64,000 bases of DNA from positions 1 through 64,000 of the forward strand of contig NZ_CP186276.1 in NCBI RefSeq assembly GCF_049331405.1. The letters are read 5' to 3'. The stretch is from PoT sp049331405 (GTDB lineage: Bacteria; Planctomycetota; Planctomycetia; Isosphaerales; Isosphaeraceae). The notes beneath the pieces are model-generated. The model had not been told where the DNA came from, did not search any database, and worked only from the letters and a program-made list of their open reading frames with translations. The translations under genes and the position numbers were made by a program. Shown here in pieces: positions 26,503 to 36,640 of this stretch; the stretch's first letter is position 1, and every line of letters starts with the position of its first letter.

Positions 26503-27570
26503 TCAATAGGCGTCGGCGCTGACGACCTCGCCGCCGCGGATGGTCGCCAGCGCCTGGTAGACGCCGACCTTGCTGCCGGGGAGGATCGAGAAGACGCCGA
26601 AGGGGGCGGAGAGCGGGGTGAGCTGGATGCTCGTGGGGGCCGAAGTGGTGCCGTCGAGCGGCCAGGAGTCGATGCTGTCCTTGATGAACCGGACCGAGCC
26701 GTCGGCGAAGGCGTAATTCACGCCGCCCGGGTGGTTGCTCGACGCCGCCATCCGGTAGATGCCGTACGTGTTCGAGGCCTTGTTGGCGTTCACGTCGATG
26801 GTGCTGCTGGGGACCTTGGTGTTGGGCGGATACATGGCGTTGAGCATCGTGTCGCCGTAGTTCCCGGCCATCCACCAGCGGCAGCCGGTCTGGTCGCTGC
26901 CGGTGAGGCGCCCGTACGTCCCCTCGCCGAAGAGGAAGGTGTTGTTGGTGCCGTCGGTGATCTCGGCGATTCTCGTGGCACTGTAGAGGAAGATGACCCC
27001 CGTGGCGTTCGCCCTGTACTGCGGATAATTCGGGTCGGTGAACGGGTTGGGGCCGATCGCCGGGCTATTCCAGAGCCCCGCGTTGGCCATGTAGTTCGTG
27101 CGGGCGATCGTGATCCCGCTCGAGGGCCAGCCGTAGGTCGTGCTGGTCGAGACCGGCGGGTTCTGGACCAGCGTGTCGCTGGGGCACTGCAGCGTGGCCA
27201 GCTTCGACTGGAGGACCGTGGTGTTCGCCGGGTTCGTGTAGCGCAAGGACACGTTGAAGGCGTTATACACGTTCCCCTGCTCGATGTACTGGCTCAGACC
27301 CACCAGGGCGCCGTGGTCCCAGGGGGTGGTCGGGATCGACGGGTTGTAATAGCCCCCCAGGGGGAAGACCTCATTCACGCTCACATAGTTGTGGGCGGCC
27401 AGGGCGAGCTGCTTGAGGTTGTTGGTGCACTGGGCCCGACGCGCGGCCTCGCGGGCCGACTGGACGGCCGGCAGCAGCAGGGCGATCAGGACCGCGATGA
27501 TCGCGATCACGACCAGCAACTCGATCAGCGTGAAACCAGGGGACGCAGGACGGCGGGGAGGCCGTTTCAT
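26503..27570 (-). CDS. DUF1559 prepilin-like protein (locus 1)
   Basis: 355 residues from ATG 27570, with AGGAG 8 nt upstream. A short basic leader precedes the type IV pilin-like cleavage and membrane segment GFTLIELLVVIAIIAVLIAL at residues 12-31, then the DUF1559 core (QCTNNLKQLALAAHNYVS, ITDGTNNTFLFGEGTYG, HPGGVNYAFADGSVRFIKDS). It ends with the family C-terminus GGEVVSADAY. The family is hugely expanded in Planctomycetes. Proteins are exported and membrane-anchored, and their biochemical role is unknown. It lies 165 nt downstream of the small lipoprotein gene. Confidence 0.93.
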   Translation of the reverse strand: MKRPPRRPASPGFTLIELLVVIAIIAVLIALLLPAVQSAREAARRAQCTNNLKQLALAAHNYVSVNEVFPLGGYYNPSIPTTPWDHGALVGLSQYIEQGNVYNAFNVSLRYTNPANTTVLQSKLATLQCPSDTLVQNPPVSTSTTYGWPSSGITIARTNYMANAGLWNSPAIGPNPFTDPNYPQYRANATGVIFLYSATRIAEITDGTNNTFLFGEGTYGRLTGSDQTGCRWWMAGNYGDTMLNAMYPPNTKVPSSTIDVNANKASNTYGIYRMAASSNHPGGVNYAFADGSVRFIKDSIDSWPLDGTTSAPTSIQLTPLSAPFGVFSILPGSKVGVYQALATIRGGEVVSADAY

Positions 27571-27735
27571 CACATCTGCTCCTGAATGGGGTGGGAATGA
27601 CCGCTTGGCGAAGGACGCTCGAAGACGCCTCCGGTCCACTCGTGGCGGTCGCGGGGTTGGCTCCGGTCGCATATCCGGAGCGCCGGTGGAGCCGAGGTAG
27701 GTCGAGGGATGAAGGATCCCAACCGGCAAAAACGC

Positions 27736-27966
27736 TCAACGCGTCCTACGTACGGACTTCTTCGCGGGGCGCTTCGAGTTCAACTCCGCCTGCGAGGGGG
27801 CGAGCGGATCCCCCAGCGGAGGATTGTCGAAGAGGGTCGGAGTCCCGCCCCCTTCCTTCACGTCCACCGGAGTTGCCGTCGAAGCTCCCCCGCAGCCGCC
27901 GATCGCGAAGCCGAGGCCAGCCAGTGCCGAAAACGCCGCGCGACGGTTGATACGCAACTCTCTCAT
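27736..27966 (-). CDS. Small lipoprotein
   Basis: 76 residues. The N-terminus MRELRINRRAAFSALAGLGF leads to a lipobox at AIGGCGG, followed by a short hydrophilic tail ending KKSVRRTR. Short lipoproteins next to DUF1559 genes are common in Planctomycetes. It precedes the DUF1559 gene of locus 1 on the same strand. No domain recognised. Confidence 0.65.
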   Translation of the reverse strand: MRELRINRRAAFSALAGLGFAIGGCGGASTATPVDVKEGGGTPTLFDNPPLGDPLAPSQAELNSKRPAKKSVRRTR

Positions 27967-28127
27967 TCTGGCCTCGTGTCACTCGGGGTGTGCTCCCGCC
28001 TCGACGCAGCGCGGACGCCGACCGGGAGCCGTTAGGCCCCGGCTCAATCCATCACGACTTCGTCCGAGATCAGGAGGTGCGATGCCTCGCTCACCACATC
28101 TCTAGATTCGATCCACCGACGATCGAT

Positions 28128-28148
28128 TCTCGACCAACTCTATCGAGA
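28128..28148. promoter_or_regulatory. TCTYRA-N9-TYRAGA motif, site 1
   Basis: TCTCGA-CCAACTCTA-TCGAGA has perfect 6-bp arms. It lies 162 nt upstream of the locus 1 lipoprotein start and 259 nt upstream of the divergent cytochrome gene, in an unusually AT-rich stretch. See sites 2-4 at the other DUF1559 loci. Confidence 0.4.
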
Positions 28149-28364
28149 TTATGATTTGTGTCAACCCTTCGCTCCCTCCTTTTTCATTTGAATTCATGCA
28201 GACATTAATTTGTGTTAAATTGATACGTTTGGCGAAAAATTGGAGACAGGACGATTGACGTCGCAAAACTTTGTCGATAGGAATAGTGTAGATTTGGCCG
28301 TGCGAGGTCTCAATTCAAGTCGTCGGATTCCATCCCTCATGGGACGCCGACGCCCCGATGCTGC

Positions 28365-28381
28365 ATTGGCATTTTGCCAAT
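28365..28381. promoter_or_regulatory. Palindrome upstream of the cytochrome gene
   Basis: ATTGGCA-TTT-TGCCAAT has perfect 7-bp arms and lies 25 nt before ATG 28407. It could be a repressor operator or a leader hairpin. Confidence 0.4.
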
Positions 28382-28406
28382 CCGCCCCGCCCTGGAGCGT
28401 AGATTC

Positions 28407-29852
28407 ATGACCGATCGAGCTCGGCGCCCGCCGACCCGCATCCCCCTCCGGTTCATCGCCTGGATCGTCGCGTTCGGCCTTGCGGAAGGCGTAGTTCATG
28501 GTCAGTCGCCGCCGGCGCGGGCGTTCGTCCCGTATAGCGACCCGCCGATCAACTACCTCTCGGCCGAGGTCGACGACCCGGTGGCGAGGCTCCAGTCGCG
28601 GATCGACGAGGGGAAGGCCGCGCTCGAGTACGAGCCGAAGCGGGGGTACCTCGACTCGGTGCTGAAGCTGCTGGACATCCCCGTCTCGTCGCAGACCCTG
28701 GTCTTCTCCAAGACGAGCCTGCAGTACCGAAAGATCTCGCCGAAGACGCCCCGGGCCCTCTACTTCAACGACAACGTCTACGTCGGCTGGGTGCCCGAGG
28801 CGAGCATCCTGGAGATATCATCATTCGACCCCAACCAGGGGGCGATCTTCTACCAGGTCGAGCAACGGCCGAGCGAGAGCCCGACGTTCCTGCGAGCCAG
28901 CATCGACTGCACCCAGTGCCACGTCTCGAGAGAGACGCGCGGGATCCCCGGCGTCTTCCTCCGCTCGATCTTCACCTCCGCATCGGGCAGCCAGATGCCC
29001 CGGACGCGGACGCTGCTCACCGGGCACGAGAGCCCGCTCGAGGAGCGCTTCGGCGGCTGGTACGTCTCGGGCACCCACGGGCGACGGACCCACATGGGCA
29101 ACGTCTGGGCGACGGATCGGAAGAAGCCCGAGAGCCTCGACCGGGAGGCGGGCGCCAACATCGTGGACCTCGCCCCGAAGTTCCCGGCGGGCCATTACGC
29201 CTCGGCCCACAGCGACCTCGTCGCGAACCTGGTCCTGGCCCACCAGACGCAGATGCATAATTTGATCACGCTGGTCAATTTCAAGACCCGCATCGCCCTC
29301 CACGCCGCCCGGAAAAGCGGGCAGGATCCGGACGACGCCGCCCGCAAGGCGTTCGAGCCACCGGCCGAGGAGCTGGTCCGCTATCTCCTCTTCGCCGACG
29401 AGGCGCCGCTGGATGGACCCGTCGCCGGGACCGCCGAGTTCGCCAGGGATTTCGCCGCCCTCGGGCCTCGCGACAGCCTCGGCCGGTCGCTCCGCGACTT
29501 CGACCTCAACCGTCGCTTATTCAAGAATCCTTGCAGTTACCTGATCCATTCCGAGGCCTTCGACGCGATCCCCGAGCCGGCCAGGGGGTTCATCTACGGG
29601 CGGCTCCTGGAGGTGTTGACGAGCCGCGAGTCTCCCAAGGGATTCGAGCGGCTCTCGCCCGACGACCGCCGGGCGATCCTGGAAATCCTCCTCGAGACCA
29701 AGCCGAACCTGCCCGAGCCCTGGCAGCGGCTCAGGGCCGCCCGGGCGAGCCGCCCCTTGCCGGCGGACCTCGACATCGAACCGACCGCGTACTTCGCGGC
29801 GCCTGCCGTCCCCGGGGCCTCGGCGGCGACCCCGCCGGCCCCTCGCCACTGA
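28407..29852 (+). CDS. Secreted monoheme cytochrome c-like protein
   Basis: 481 residues. A signal peptide (IPLRFIAWIVAFGLAEGVVHG) precedes a large domain with one c-type heme motif, CTQCH in IDCTQCHVSRET near residue 168. A possible distal ligand lies among the many histidines and methionines downstream (QTQMHNLI). The C-terminal part contains PCSYLIHSEAFDAIP. Similar large monoheme proteins occur widely in Planctomycetes. It likely works in periplasmic electron transfer, and redox partners are not identifiable here. ATG 28407 has GGAG 9 nt upstream. Confidence 0.75.
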   Translation: MTDRARRPPTRIPLRFIAWIVAFGLAEGVVHGQSPPARAFVPYSDPPINYLSAEVDDPVARLQSRIDEGKAALEYEPKRGYLDSVLKLLDIPVSSQTLVFSKTSLQYRKISPKTPRALYFNDNVYVGWVPEASILEISSFDPNQGAIFYQVEQRPSESPTFLRASIDCTQCHVSRETRGIPGVFLRSIFTSASGSQMPRTRTLLTGHESPLEERFGGWYVSGTHGRRTHMGNVWATDRKKPESLDREAGANIVDLAPKFPAGHYASAHSDLVANLVLAHQTQMHNLITLVNFKTRIALHAARKSGQDPDDAARKAFEPPAEELVRYLLFADEAPLDGPVAGTAEFARDFAALGPRDSLGRSLRDFDLNRRLFKNPCSYLIHSEAFDAIPEPARGFIYGRLLEVLTSRESPKGFERLSPDDRRAILEILLETKPNLPEPWQRLRAARASRPLPADLDIEPTAYFAAPAVPGASAATPPAPRH

Positions 29853-29958
29853 CTCCCCCGGGATCCGCCGAGGATTTCGCGGGCAAACCGTCCGGGCCCA
29901 CGCGGTCCCGGGCGGACCTCTCCGGTCCGTGCATCAGAACATACTTGGGAGCGAACGC

Positions 29959-31206
29959 ATGAGAATTCCGAAGTGCCTCCTCGGTCTGGCCGTCGTCGGG
30001 GCCATCGCGCCCTCGGCCCGCGCCGGCGAACTCGACGGCGTCTGGGATGCCGTCGTCCAGTACAACAAGGTCGAACTCCCCTTCCGGATCGAGCTCAAGG
30101 GGGACGGCACCGGCTTCACCGGCTCCTACCTGAACGGCGACGTGAAGGTCAGCTCGACTTCGGGCAAGCTGGAGGGGAAGACCTTCCACCTCGACTTCGA
30201 CCACTACCTGACCGAGCTCGACGGCACGCTCAAGGACGGCAAGATCGAGGGCAAGTTCCAGAGCACGAGCAGCCGAGGCGGCGACTCGAGGCAGAGCGCC
30301 TTCCACGCCGAGCGGGTCAAGCCCTCGCGCGAGCACGCGGCCAACGTCCCCAGGATCGACGGCCTCTGGGAACTCCCGGTCGAGAGCCCCAAGGGGGAGA
30401 AGTCCTGGCGATTCATCGTCCGCCAGCAAGGGGATGAGGTCTCGGCCTCGATCCTGCGGGTCGACGGCGACACCGGCACGCTCAACGGCCGATACCGCGA
30501 CGGCAAGTTCGTCCTGGCCCATTTCAGCGGCGTCCGCCCCCTGCGCGTGGAGGTGACCCCGAAGGAGGACGGCACGATCCGCGTCGCCCAGTTCGGCCGC
30601 CCCGGGATCGCCAGGGACCTCGTCGGCTACCGCCCCGAGGCCGCCCGCGCCAAAGGGCTGCCCGAGCCGGCCGACTTCAGCAAGCACACGAAGGTCACCG
30701 ACGCATCCAAGCCCTTCACGTTCAAGCTCCCGGACCTCGACGGCAAGACCGTCTCCAACGAGGACGCCCGGTTCAAGGGGAAGGTGGTCGTCGCCGTCGT
30801 GACCGGGACGTGGTGCCCGAACTGCCACGACGAGGCCCAGTACCTCGTCCAGCTCCACAAGAAGTACCGCGACCAGGGGCTCGAGGTCGTCGCGCTCGAC
30901 TTCGAGGAGATCGCCGAGCAGGAATCCGGCTACAAGCGGGCCCGCGCGTTCATCAAGCAATACGGGGTTGAATACCCGTACCTCCTGGGCGGCGACCCGG
31001 TCGAGATGTGGGTCCAGGTCCCGCAGGCCGAGAACCTGAACTCGTGGCCGACCACCTTCTTCATCGGCCGCGACGGCCTGGTCAAGCGCGTCCACTCCGG
31101 CTTCGCCAGCCCCGCCAGCGGCGACTTCCACAAGCAGGCGGTCGAGCAGTTCGACGAGACCGTCCGCAAGCTCCTCGCCGAGCCGGTCAAGACCGCCGCC
31201 AACTGA
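29959..31206 (+). CDS. TlpA-like periplasmic thioredoxin-fold protein
   Basis: 415 residues. A signal peptide (IPKCLLGLAVVGAIAPSARAG) precedes two beta-rich repeats in the N-terminal half (ELDGVWDAVVQYNKVELPF and RIDGLWELPVESPKGEKS). A TlpA/AhpC-TSA thioredoxin domain at about 250-410 has the redox motif WCPNC in VVTGTWCPNCHDEAQ and the cis-proline strand SWPTTFFIGRDG. It probably reduces periplasmic disulfides or peroxides. An upstream in-frame GTG (29929) is less likely. It lies 106 nt after the cytochrome gene on the same strand and may be co-transcribed. Confidence 0.88.
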   Translation: MRIPKCLLGLAVVGAIAPSARAGELDGVWDAVVQYNKVELPFRIELKGDGTGFTGSYLNGDVKVSSTSGKLEGKTFHLDFDHYLTELDGTLKDGKIEGKFQSTSSRGGDSRQSAFHAERVKPSREHAANVPRIDGLWELPVESPKGEKSWRFIVRQQGDEVSASILRVDGDTGTLNGRYRDGKFVLAHFSGVRPLRVEVTPKEDGTIRVAQFGRPGIARDLVGYRPEAARAKGLPEPADFSKHTKVTDASKPFTFKLPDLDGKTVSNEDARFKGKVVVAVVTGTWCPNCHDEAQYLVQLHKKYRDQGLEVVALDFEEIAEQESGYKRARAFIKQYGVEYPYLLGGDPVEMWVQVPQAENLNSWPTTFFIGRDGLVKRVHSGFASPASGDFHKQAVEQFDETVRKLLAEPVKTAAN

Positions 31207-31263
31207 ACCTCTCCCCGACATCGCCGCCCCAGCCGCAAGGCCTCGGACGGCACGTCGCCCTCC

Positions 31264-31301
31264 GGCCCCGGCCCTTCGGAGCAATCCGAGGGGCCCGGGG
31301 C
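31264..31301 (+). terminator. GC-rich hairpin with GCAA tetraloop
   Basis: GGCCCCGGCCCTTCGGA pairs with TCCGAGGGGCCCGGGGC with one mismatch and one bulge, closed by GCAA. It lies 57 nt after the TlpA-like stop. No T-run follows. Confidence 0.45.
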
Positions 31302-31417
31302 TGCGTCCGTCTCGAACGAGAGAATCAACCCCCAGGCGAAGTCGACCTCGTGCTTCGCGAGAGCCCGGATCGAATCGTGATGATCCGTGCAGGCTTCGCC
31401 CACTCCCAGCCCCCGAG

Positions 31418-32839
31418 ATGCCCAATCCGATGAACCGACTTGCCGCGACCCTGTTTGCGATCGGCCTGCTCTGGCCCTCGTGGTCACATGCCGAGGACCC
31501 CAAACCGAAGAACGTCCTGTTCCTGCTGGTGGACGACCTCCGGCCGGAGCTCGGCTGCTATGGGAACTCCCAAATCAAGACGCCCAACATCGACGCCCTC
31601 GCCCGAGTCGGCGTGAAGTTCGATCGAGCGTATTGTCAATACCCGCTCTGCAACCCGTCGCGGACCTCCCTGCTTAACGGCCGACACCCGAGGTCCACGG
31701 GGGTCTTCGACAACAACCTCTACTTCCGCGGCGAGCACCCCGATTTCGTCACGCTCCCCCAGTACTTCACCGCCCACGGCTACCCGGCGTTGAGGACGGG
31801 CAAGGTCTTCCACGGCACCATCGACGATACCGGTTCCTGGACCGAAGGCGGGACGCCCCGCGCGTTCGAGGGGTTCGTGAGGCCCGCGCCCGAACGGCCC
31901 GCGGGCTCGTCCGATCAGATCGTGGTCCTGGAAGGGGATGGGGAATCCCACAACGACTACAAGACGGCCTCGAAGGGCATCGAGTACCTCGGCCGGTTCA
32001 AGGATCGCCCGTTCTTCCTCGCGGTCGGCTTCACCAAGCCGCACAGCCCGCCGACGGCCCCCAGGCGTTTCTTCGACCTGTACGACCCGGCGACGATCCC
32101 CCTGCCCCCCGACTTCGCCCCCCGGCCGACGGTCCCCGAGGGCTATCCGAAGCGCTCGGTCCCCGCGCGCAACGGCGACCTCTTCGTCAACCGCGACGCC
32201 TCGCCCGAGGCCGCCCGCGAGATGATCCGGGCCTACTGGGCCGCCACCTCCTGGACCGACTGGAACGTCGGCCGGGTGCTGGCGGAGCTCGATCGCCTGG
32301 GCCTCCGCGACAACACGACCATCGTCTTCTGGGGCGACCACGGCTACCACCTGGGCGAGAAGGGCAAGTGGTCGAAGCATCAATCCCTGTTTGAGATCGG
32401 CACGCACGTCCCGCTCATCATCGCGGCGCCCGGCGCCCGCGGGAACGGCCGCACGAGCCCCAGGGTCGTGCAGTCGATCGACATCTACCCGACCCTCGCC
32501 GAGCTCAGCGGGCTCCCCAAACCTCCGGGCGTCGAGGGGCTCAGCCTGGTCCCCCTGCTCCAGGATCCCGAGGCCGCCTGGGACCATCCCGCCTACACCG
32601 CGGCCGGGACCGCCAAGGCGCCCGCCGTCGCCGTGAGGACGGAACGCTGGCGCTACATCGAATGGGACCGCGGCCAGTCGGGGGCCCTGCTCTTCGATCA
32701 CGACAACGACCCGCACGAGACGAAGAACCTCATCGACGACCCCCGCTTCGCCGAGGTCCGCGACAGGCTCTCCGCGCTCGCCAGGAAGCACGCCCCCGCC
32801 GAGGTCGAGGTCTCCACGACCTCCAAGCCTTCGAAGTGA
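31418..32839 (+). CDS. Secreted sulfatase (iduronate-2-sulfatase-like)
   Basis: 473 residues. A signal peptide (LAATLFAIGLLWPSWSHAE) precedes the sulfatase core. Metal ligands are in NVLFLLVDDLRPE, and the formylglycine site is Cys79 in CNPSRTSLLNGRHP. KTGKV-type and GDHGYHLGEKGKWSKH segments follow, the last being characteristic of iduronate-2-sulfatase-like enzymes. It would hydrolyse sulfate esters of polysaccharides outside the cytoplasm. The Cys must be oxidised by a formylglycine-generating enzyme, not seen in this window. ATG 31430 is an alternative start. Confidence 0.92.
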   Translation: MPNPMNRLAATLFAIGLLWPSWSHAEDPKPKNVLFLLVDDLRPELGCYGNSQIKTPNIDALARVGVKFDRAYCQYPLCNPSRTSLLNGRHPRSTGVFDNNLYFRGEHPDFVTLPQYFTAHGYPALRTGKVFHGTIDDTGSWTEGGTPRAFEGFVRPAPERPAGSSDQIVVLEGDGESHNDYKTASKGIEYLGRFKDRPFFLAVGFTKPHSPPTAPRRFFDLYDPATIPLPPDFAPRPTVPEGYPKRSVPARNGDLFVNRDASPEAAREMIRAYWAATSWTDWNVGRVLAELDRLGLRDNTTIVFWGDHGYHLGEKGKWSKHQSLFEIGTHVPLIIAAPGARGNGRTSPRVVQSIDIYPTLAELSGLPKPPGVEGLSLVPLLQDPEAAWDHPAYTAAGTAKAPAVAVRTERWRYIEWDRGQSGALLFDHDNDPHETKNLIDDPRFAEVRDRLSALARKHAPAEVEVSTTSKPSK

Positions 32840-32934
32840 CGGCGGCAAAACGAAGGGAGGACGACGGCCAAGCCGGCCGCGTCCGCCCTCTGCGTCGAAC
32901 AGCCCCGCGAGAGGGGCCATCGGCGTTCCCTGGC

Positions 32935-34035
32935 TCAGAACGAGTCCGCCGAGAGGACCTCGCCGCCGTTGCGCGAGCCGAGGGCCCAGAACGGCGCGAG
33001 GGCGACCGAATCCTTGAGGAACCGGACCGAGCCATCGGAAAGAACCACGTTGGCGCCGCCGGGGTGATTGCTGGCCAGCCCGTAGGCGCCCGGCGAATTC
33101 TGCGTGCCAGGCTGGGCCGTCATGCAGGTCGGATACTTGCCGTTGGGCGGGACGATCGTGTTGCCGATGCTGTACGCCGGCAGGTTGAAGGCCCAGGCCT
33201 GGCCCAGGTTGACGCTGCCGTTGTTGCGGGTCGACGACCCCGGCTGGGCGTTGGCCGCGCAGTTGTTCAGCCAGGCGATGAGGGCCCCGTTCGCGTTGGC
33301 GATGGACGCGGTCATCGTCGCGGTCCCCCGGGTCACGCCCGCCGGGTAGCTCGTCATCCAGATGATGTCCGAGGGGATCGTCAGCTTGCTGGTATTCCCC
33401 GAGCCGACCTTCCACTCGCCGAAGGCGATGGTGTTGCTCGTGCCGTCGGTGATCTCCGAGAGCCGGATCACCCCGCCATACTTGAACACGCCGTTGGGCG
33501 GGCCGCCGGTCTGGGTGCCGTCATGCTCGAGCGTCGATCCGGTGGATGTGAAATAGTTCACGCCGGGGGCCACGAAGCTCTGCCCCAGGATCCGGTTCAC
33601 GTTGAAGGTCGGGGGCGTGTCCGACGGGCAGAGGAAGAAGGCGAGCCGCTTGTCGGTCGCCGTCGAATTCGCCGCATTCCCATACGAATCGACCGAGTTG
33701 AAGCAACCATAGCTGAAGTTCATCGAGTTGAAGACGTTCCCCTGCTCGATGTACTGCAGGAGCCTCGCCTGGGCGCTGAAGCTGGCGTTGTTGAGGATCC
33801 GCGACGGATCCACGCCGGCCCGGACCGGCAGCCCCGCCGGCGGCAGAGATCCATACGTGCTCTCGTAGTTGTGCAAGGCCAGGCCGAGCTGTTTCAGGTT
33901 ATTGACGCACTGGATCCGCCTCGCCGCCTCGCGAGCCGCCTGCACGGCCGGCAAGAGCAAGGCGATCAGCACGGCGATGATGGAGATGACGACCAAGAGC
34001 TCGATCAGCGTGAATCCGGAACGTCGGACTCTCAT
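32935..34035 (-). CDS. DUF1559 prepilin-like protein (locus 2)
   Basis: 366 residues. MRVRRSGFTLIELLVVISII shows the pilin-type leader only six residues from the start. The core has QCVNNLKQLGLALHNYEST, SEITDGTSNTIAFGEW and HPGGANVVLSDGSVRFLKDS, and it ends GGEVLSADSF. No neighbour on its strand belongs to an operon with it. The regulatory motif site 2 lies 87 nt upstream. Confidence 0.93.
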   Translation of the reverse strand: MRVRRSGFTLIELLVVISIIAVLIALLLPAVQAAREAARRIQCVNNLKQLGLALHNYESTYGSLPPAGLPVRAGVDPSRILNNASFSAQARLLQYIEQGNVFNSMNFSYGCFNSVDSYGNAANSTATDKRLAFFLCPSDTPPTFNVNRILGQSFVAPGVNYFTSTGSTLEHDGTQTGGPPNGVFKYGGVIRLSEITDGTSNTIAFGEWKVGSGNTSKLTIPSDIIWMTSYPAGVTRGTATMTASIANANGALIAWLNNCAANAQPGSSTRNNGSVNLGQAWAFNLPAYSIGNTIVPPNGKYPTCMTAQPGTQNSPGAYGLASNHPGGANVVLSDGSVRFLKDSVALAPFWALGSRNGGEVLSADSF

Positions 34036-34351
34036 ATCAGACTCCTAGAACGAGATGCCCCGCCCTGCCCACCGGCGAACCATCCGCCGGGATGCGGGCA
34101 TGCGTATGACAACGTTCCAAATCTTGATAATCTCGATCGAACTAGTCAATAAATCTTCCGGCGGTCTCGCCTCGAATTTTGCAGGTTTCCTGGAGGTCCG
34201 ATCGCAGGAGTGTCGCGTGGAGAGGGCGAGGTTTGGGCCGTACGTCCGCGCGCATTCACGCCGACGATCCGCGATCGCGTTTCAACATCGACCGGCGTGG
34301 AGCGAAGTCCAGGCGGCTCCGCTCGTCGCCGGAATCGGCATCGGGGCCGGC
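34036..34351. other. Intergenic region between DUF1559 loci 2 and 3
   Basis: About 315 bases. It holds regulatory motif site 2 in an AT-rich patch near 34110-34155. No convincing gene seen. Confidence 0.5.
34122..34142. promoter_or_regulatory. TCTYRA-N9-TYRAGA motif, site 2
   Basis: TCTTGA-TAATCTCGA-TCGAAC, with a perfect left arm and two mismatches in the right arm. It is 87 nt upstream of the locus 2 DUF1559 start. Confidence 0.35.
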
Positions 34352-34798
34352 TCAGCGGCGACGCCTGGCGGCGGGGTCGGGCCTGGAGTCGAGCTTGTAT
34401 TCGAAGGTGTTCGGCCCCGTCGGCGTGACGTCGGACGTGAGCGTCGATTGCGAGCCGTAGCGGTCGGGGACGATGTTCTTGCGCTCCTCGACCGTCGACC
34501 CCTTGGGGCCCTCCGGGTCGGCGATGGTGCGGCCGGTCGGCCGGATCGCCAGGATCTCCACGCGGTAGGCGCCGGGGATCGGGCCCGACTCCCGGTCGAT
34601 CGAGAATCGGCCGTCCTCGATGGTCGCACCGACGGCGGGGCCGCTCTCGGTCGGCACGTAGGTGACGCTGCCGCTCGCGAGGGCCTTGCCGTCCAGCGTC
34701 ACCGTGCCGGAGATCGCCCGCCGCCCGAGTTCATCGGGGCCGTCGCAGCCCGCCGCGATGCACGCGAGGGCCACGAACGGATAGATCCAGGTTTTCAC
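34352..34798 (-). CDS. Carboxypeptidase-regulatory-like lipoprotein
   Basis: 148 residues. The lipobox is IAAGC (residues 14-18). The mature part is a small beta-sandwich with AISGTVTLDGKALASGSVTY and GPIPGAYRVEILA, the pattern of planctomycete lipoproteins with a CarboxypepD_reg-like fold. It follows the locus 3 DUF1559 gene by 19 nt, so the pair is an operon. This DUF1559-lipoprotein pairing recurs across the phylum, with unknown function. Confidence 0.8.
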   Translation of the reverse strand: MKTWIYPFVALACIAAGCDGPDELGRRAISGTVTLDGKALASGSVTYVPTESGPAVGATIEDGRFSIDRESGPIPGAYRVEILAIRPTGRTIADPEGPKGSTVEERKNIVPDRYGSQSTLTSDVTPTGPNTFEYKLDSRPDPAARRRR

Positions 34799-34817
34799 GT
34801 TTCAAGATCCCCGAGTC

Positions 34818-35762
<945 letters not shown>

Positions 35763-35851
35763 GACGTCCACGCAACCAAGAATGCAACTCGCTGAGCATC
35801 GTCGGGATCGACTCATCTGGACTCAGCTTGTCGAAGGGAGCCATTTTAGTT

Positions 35852-35872
35852 TCTCAATCGGATTGGTCAAGA
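35852..35872. promoter_or_regulatory. TCTYRA-N9-TYRAGA motif, site 3
   Basis: On the plus strand TCTCAA-TCGGATTGG-TCAAGA. Read toward locus 3 it contains TTGACC, followed 16 nt later by TAAAAT, a plausible -35/-10 pair. It is 90 nt upstream of the DUF1559 start. Confidence 0.4.
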
Positions 35873-35957
35873 TAAAGTTTGGAATCGATTCCGACATTGA
35901 AGAGTGATGTGGCTTACAGATTTGAATCGCGCCAGCGATGGATTTGCCAGTGGGCCT

Positions 35958-36010
35958 CCTGGGACCCGACATACCCATGGCCCTGGCGCATGGGCCACTC
36001 GGGTCCCAGG
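35958..36010. repeat. Nested inverted repeat, 53 bp
   Basis: The outer arms CCTGGGACCCGA/TCGGGTCCCAGG are 12 bp and perfect. The inner arms CCCATG/CATGGG continue the stem after a short asymmetric gap. This is a large potential hairpin with no T-run. Confidence 0.6.
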
Positions 36011-36640
36011 GCCTCCGCACCTGTCACGACCCGCCCGAGCTCGGATCCTGGGGTCGCAAGGCCCACCGCATCTCGCAGAATAACCGCATTCCTAAAAGGC
36101 TGATGAATGCGCATTCGTTAATTGAATCCGTGTCGAGAGGCTCGCCTCTCCATGGCCGGCTCCCGACGTCCCAATCCCATATCATCCCGCCCTCACCTCG
36201 GGGTGCGAAGCGGTGCGGCCCTCATGCGTACGGCCGCCGCCTCGCGATGCGCCCGGAGGTCTTTCGATCCTCGGTTGCTCAGGGGGGCGACCGACCTGGC
36301 CCGAACCATCTCGCGATGTAGCATGTGGATGAACCGCAAATTTTCAATTTCGTCACTTATCTCCTTGATAAGCTGTCCGTCTCACGTAAGAATCAACACC
36401 CATAAGCTCGCTCGTCTCGTCCGTCTGCCGCAAGCTTTCGACGGCCCCTTGGGCTGTGCGGCCTTCCCGGTCCGGGGGCCAGGCCTCAGCCCTGACGACA
36501 AACCGATCCTTCCCCCGACGTCTTCGCGGCACGGACCTCCGTCGTCTCCTCGGAAATCTTCGGAGAACTGCGAGACTGCGCCTGGTGCGGGCGATGTGGC
36601 CCGCCGCAACTTTGACGACAAGCCGGAAAGGACCGACGTC

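Larger units (their letters stand above)
35763..36640. other. Long intergenic region upstream of the patatin gene
   Basis: About 880 bases. It holds motif site 3, a nested inverted repeat at 35958 and a CTTATC-TCCTT-GATAAG hairpin near 36357. An open frame continues upstream of the patatin start but lacks protein-like sequence. Confidence 0.5.

Noticed and set aside
32900..32920. Short GCCCC/GGGGC hairpin after the locus 2 DUF1559 gene
   Set aside because: Only a 5-bp stem without a T-run, which is too weak to call a terminator in such GC-rich DNA.
36122..36640. Upstream extension of the patatin frame
   Set aside because: The added 173 residues look like non-coding translation, and ATG 36641 has a good ribosome-binding site.
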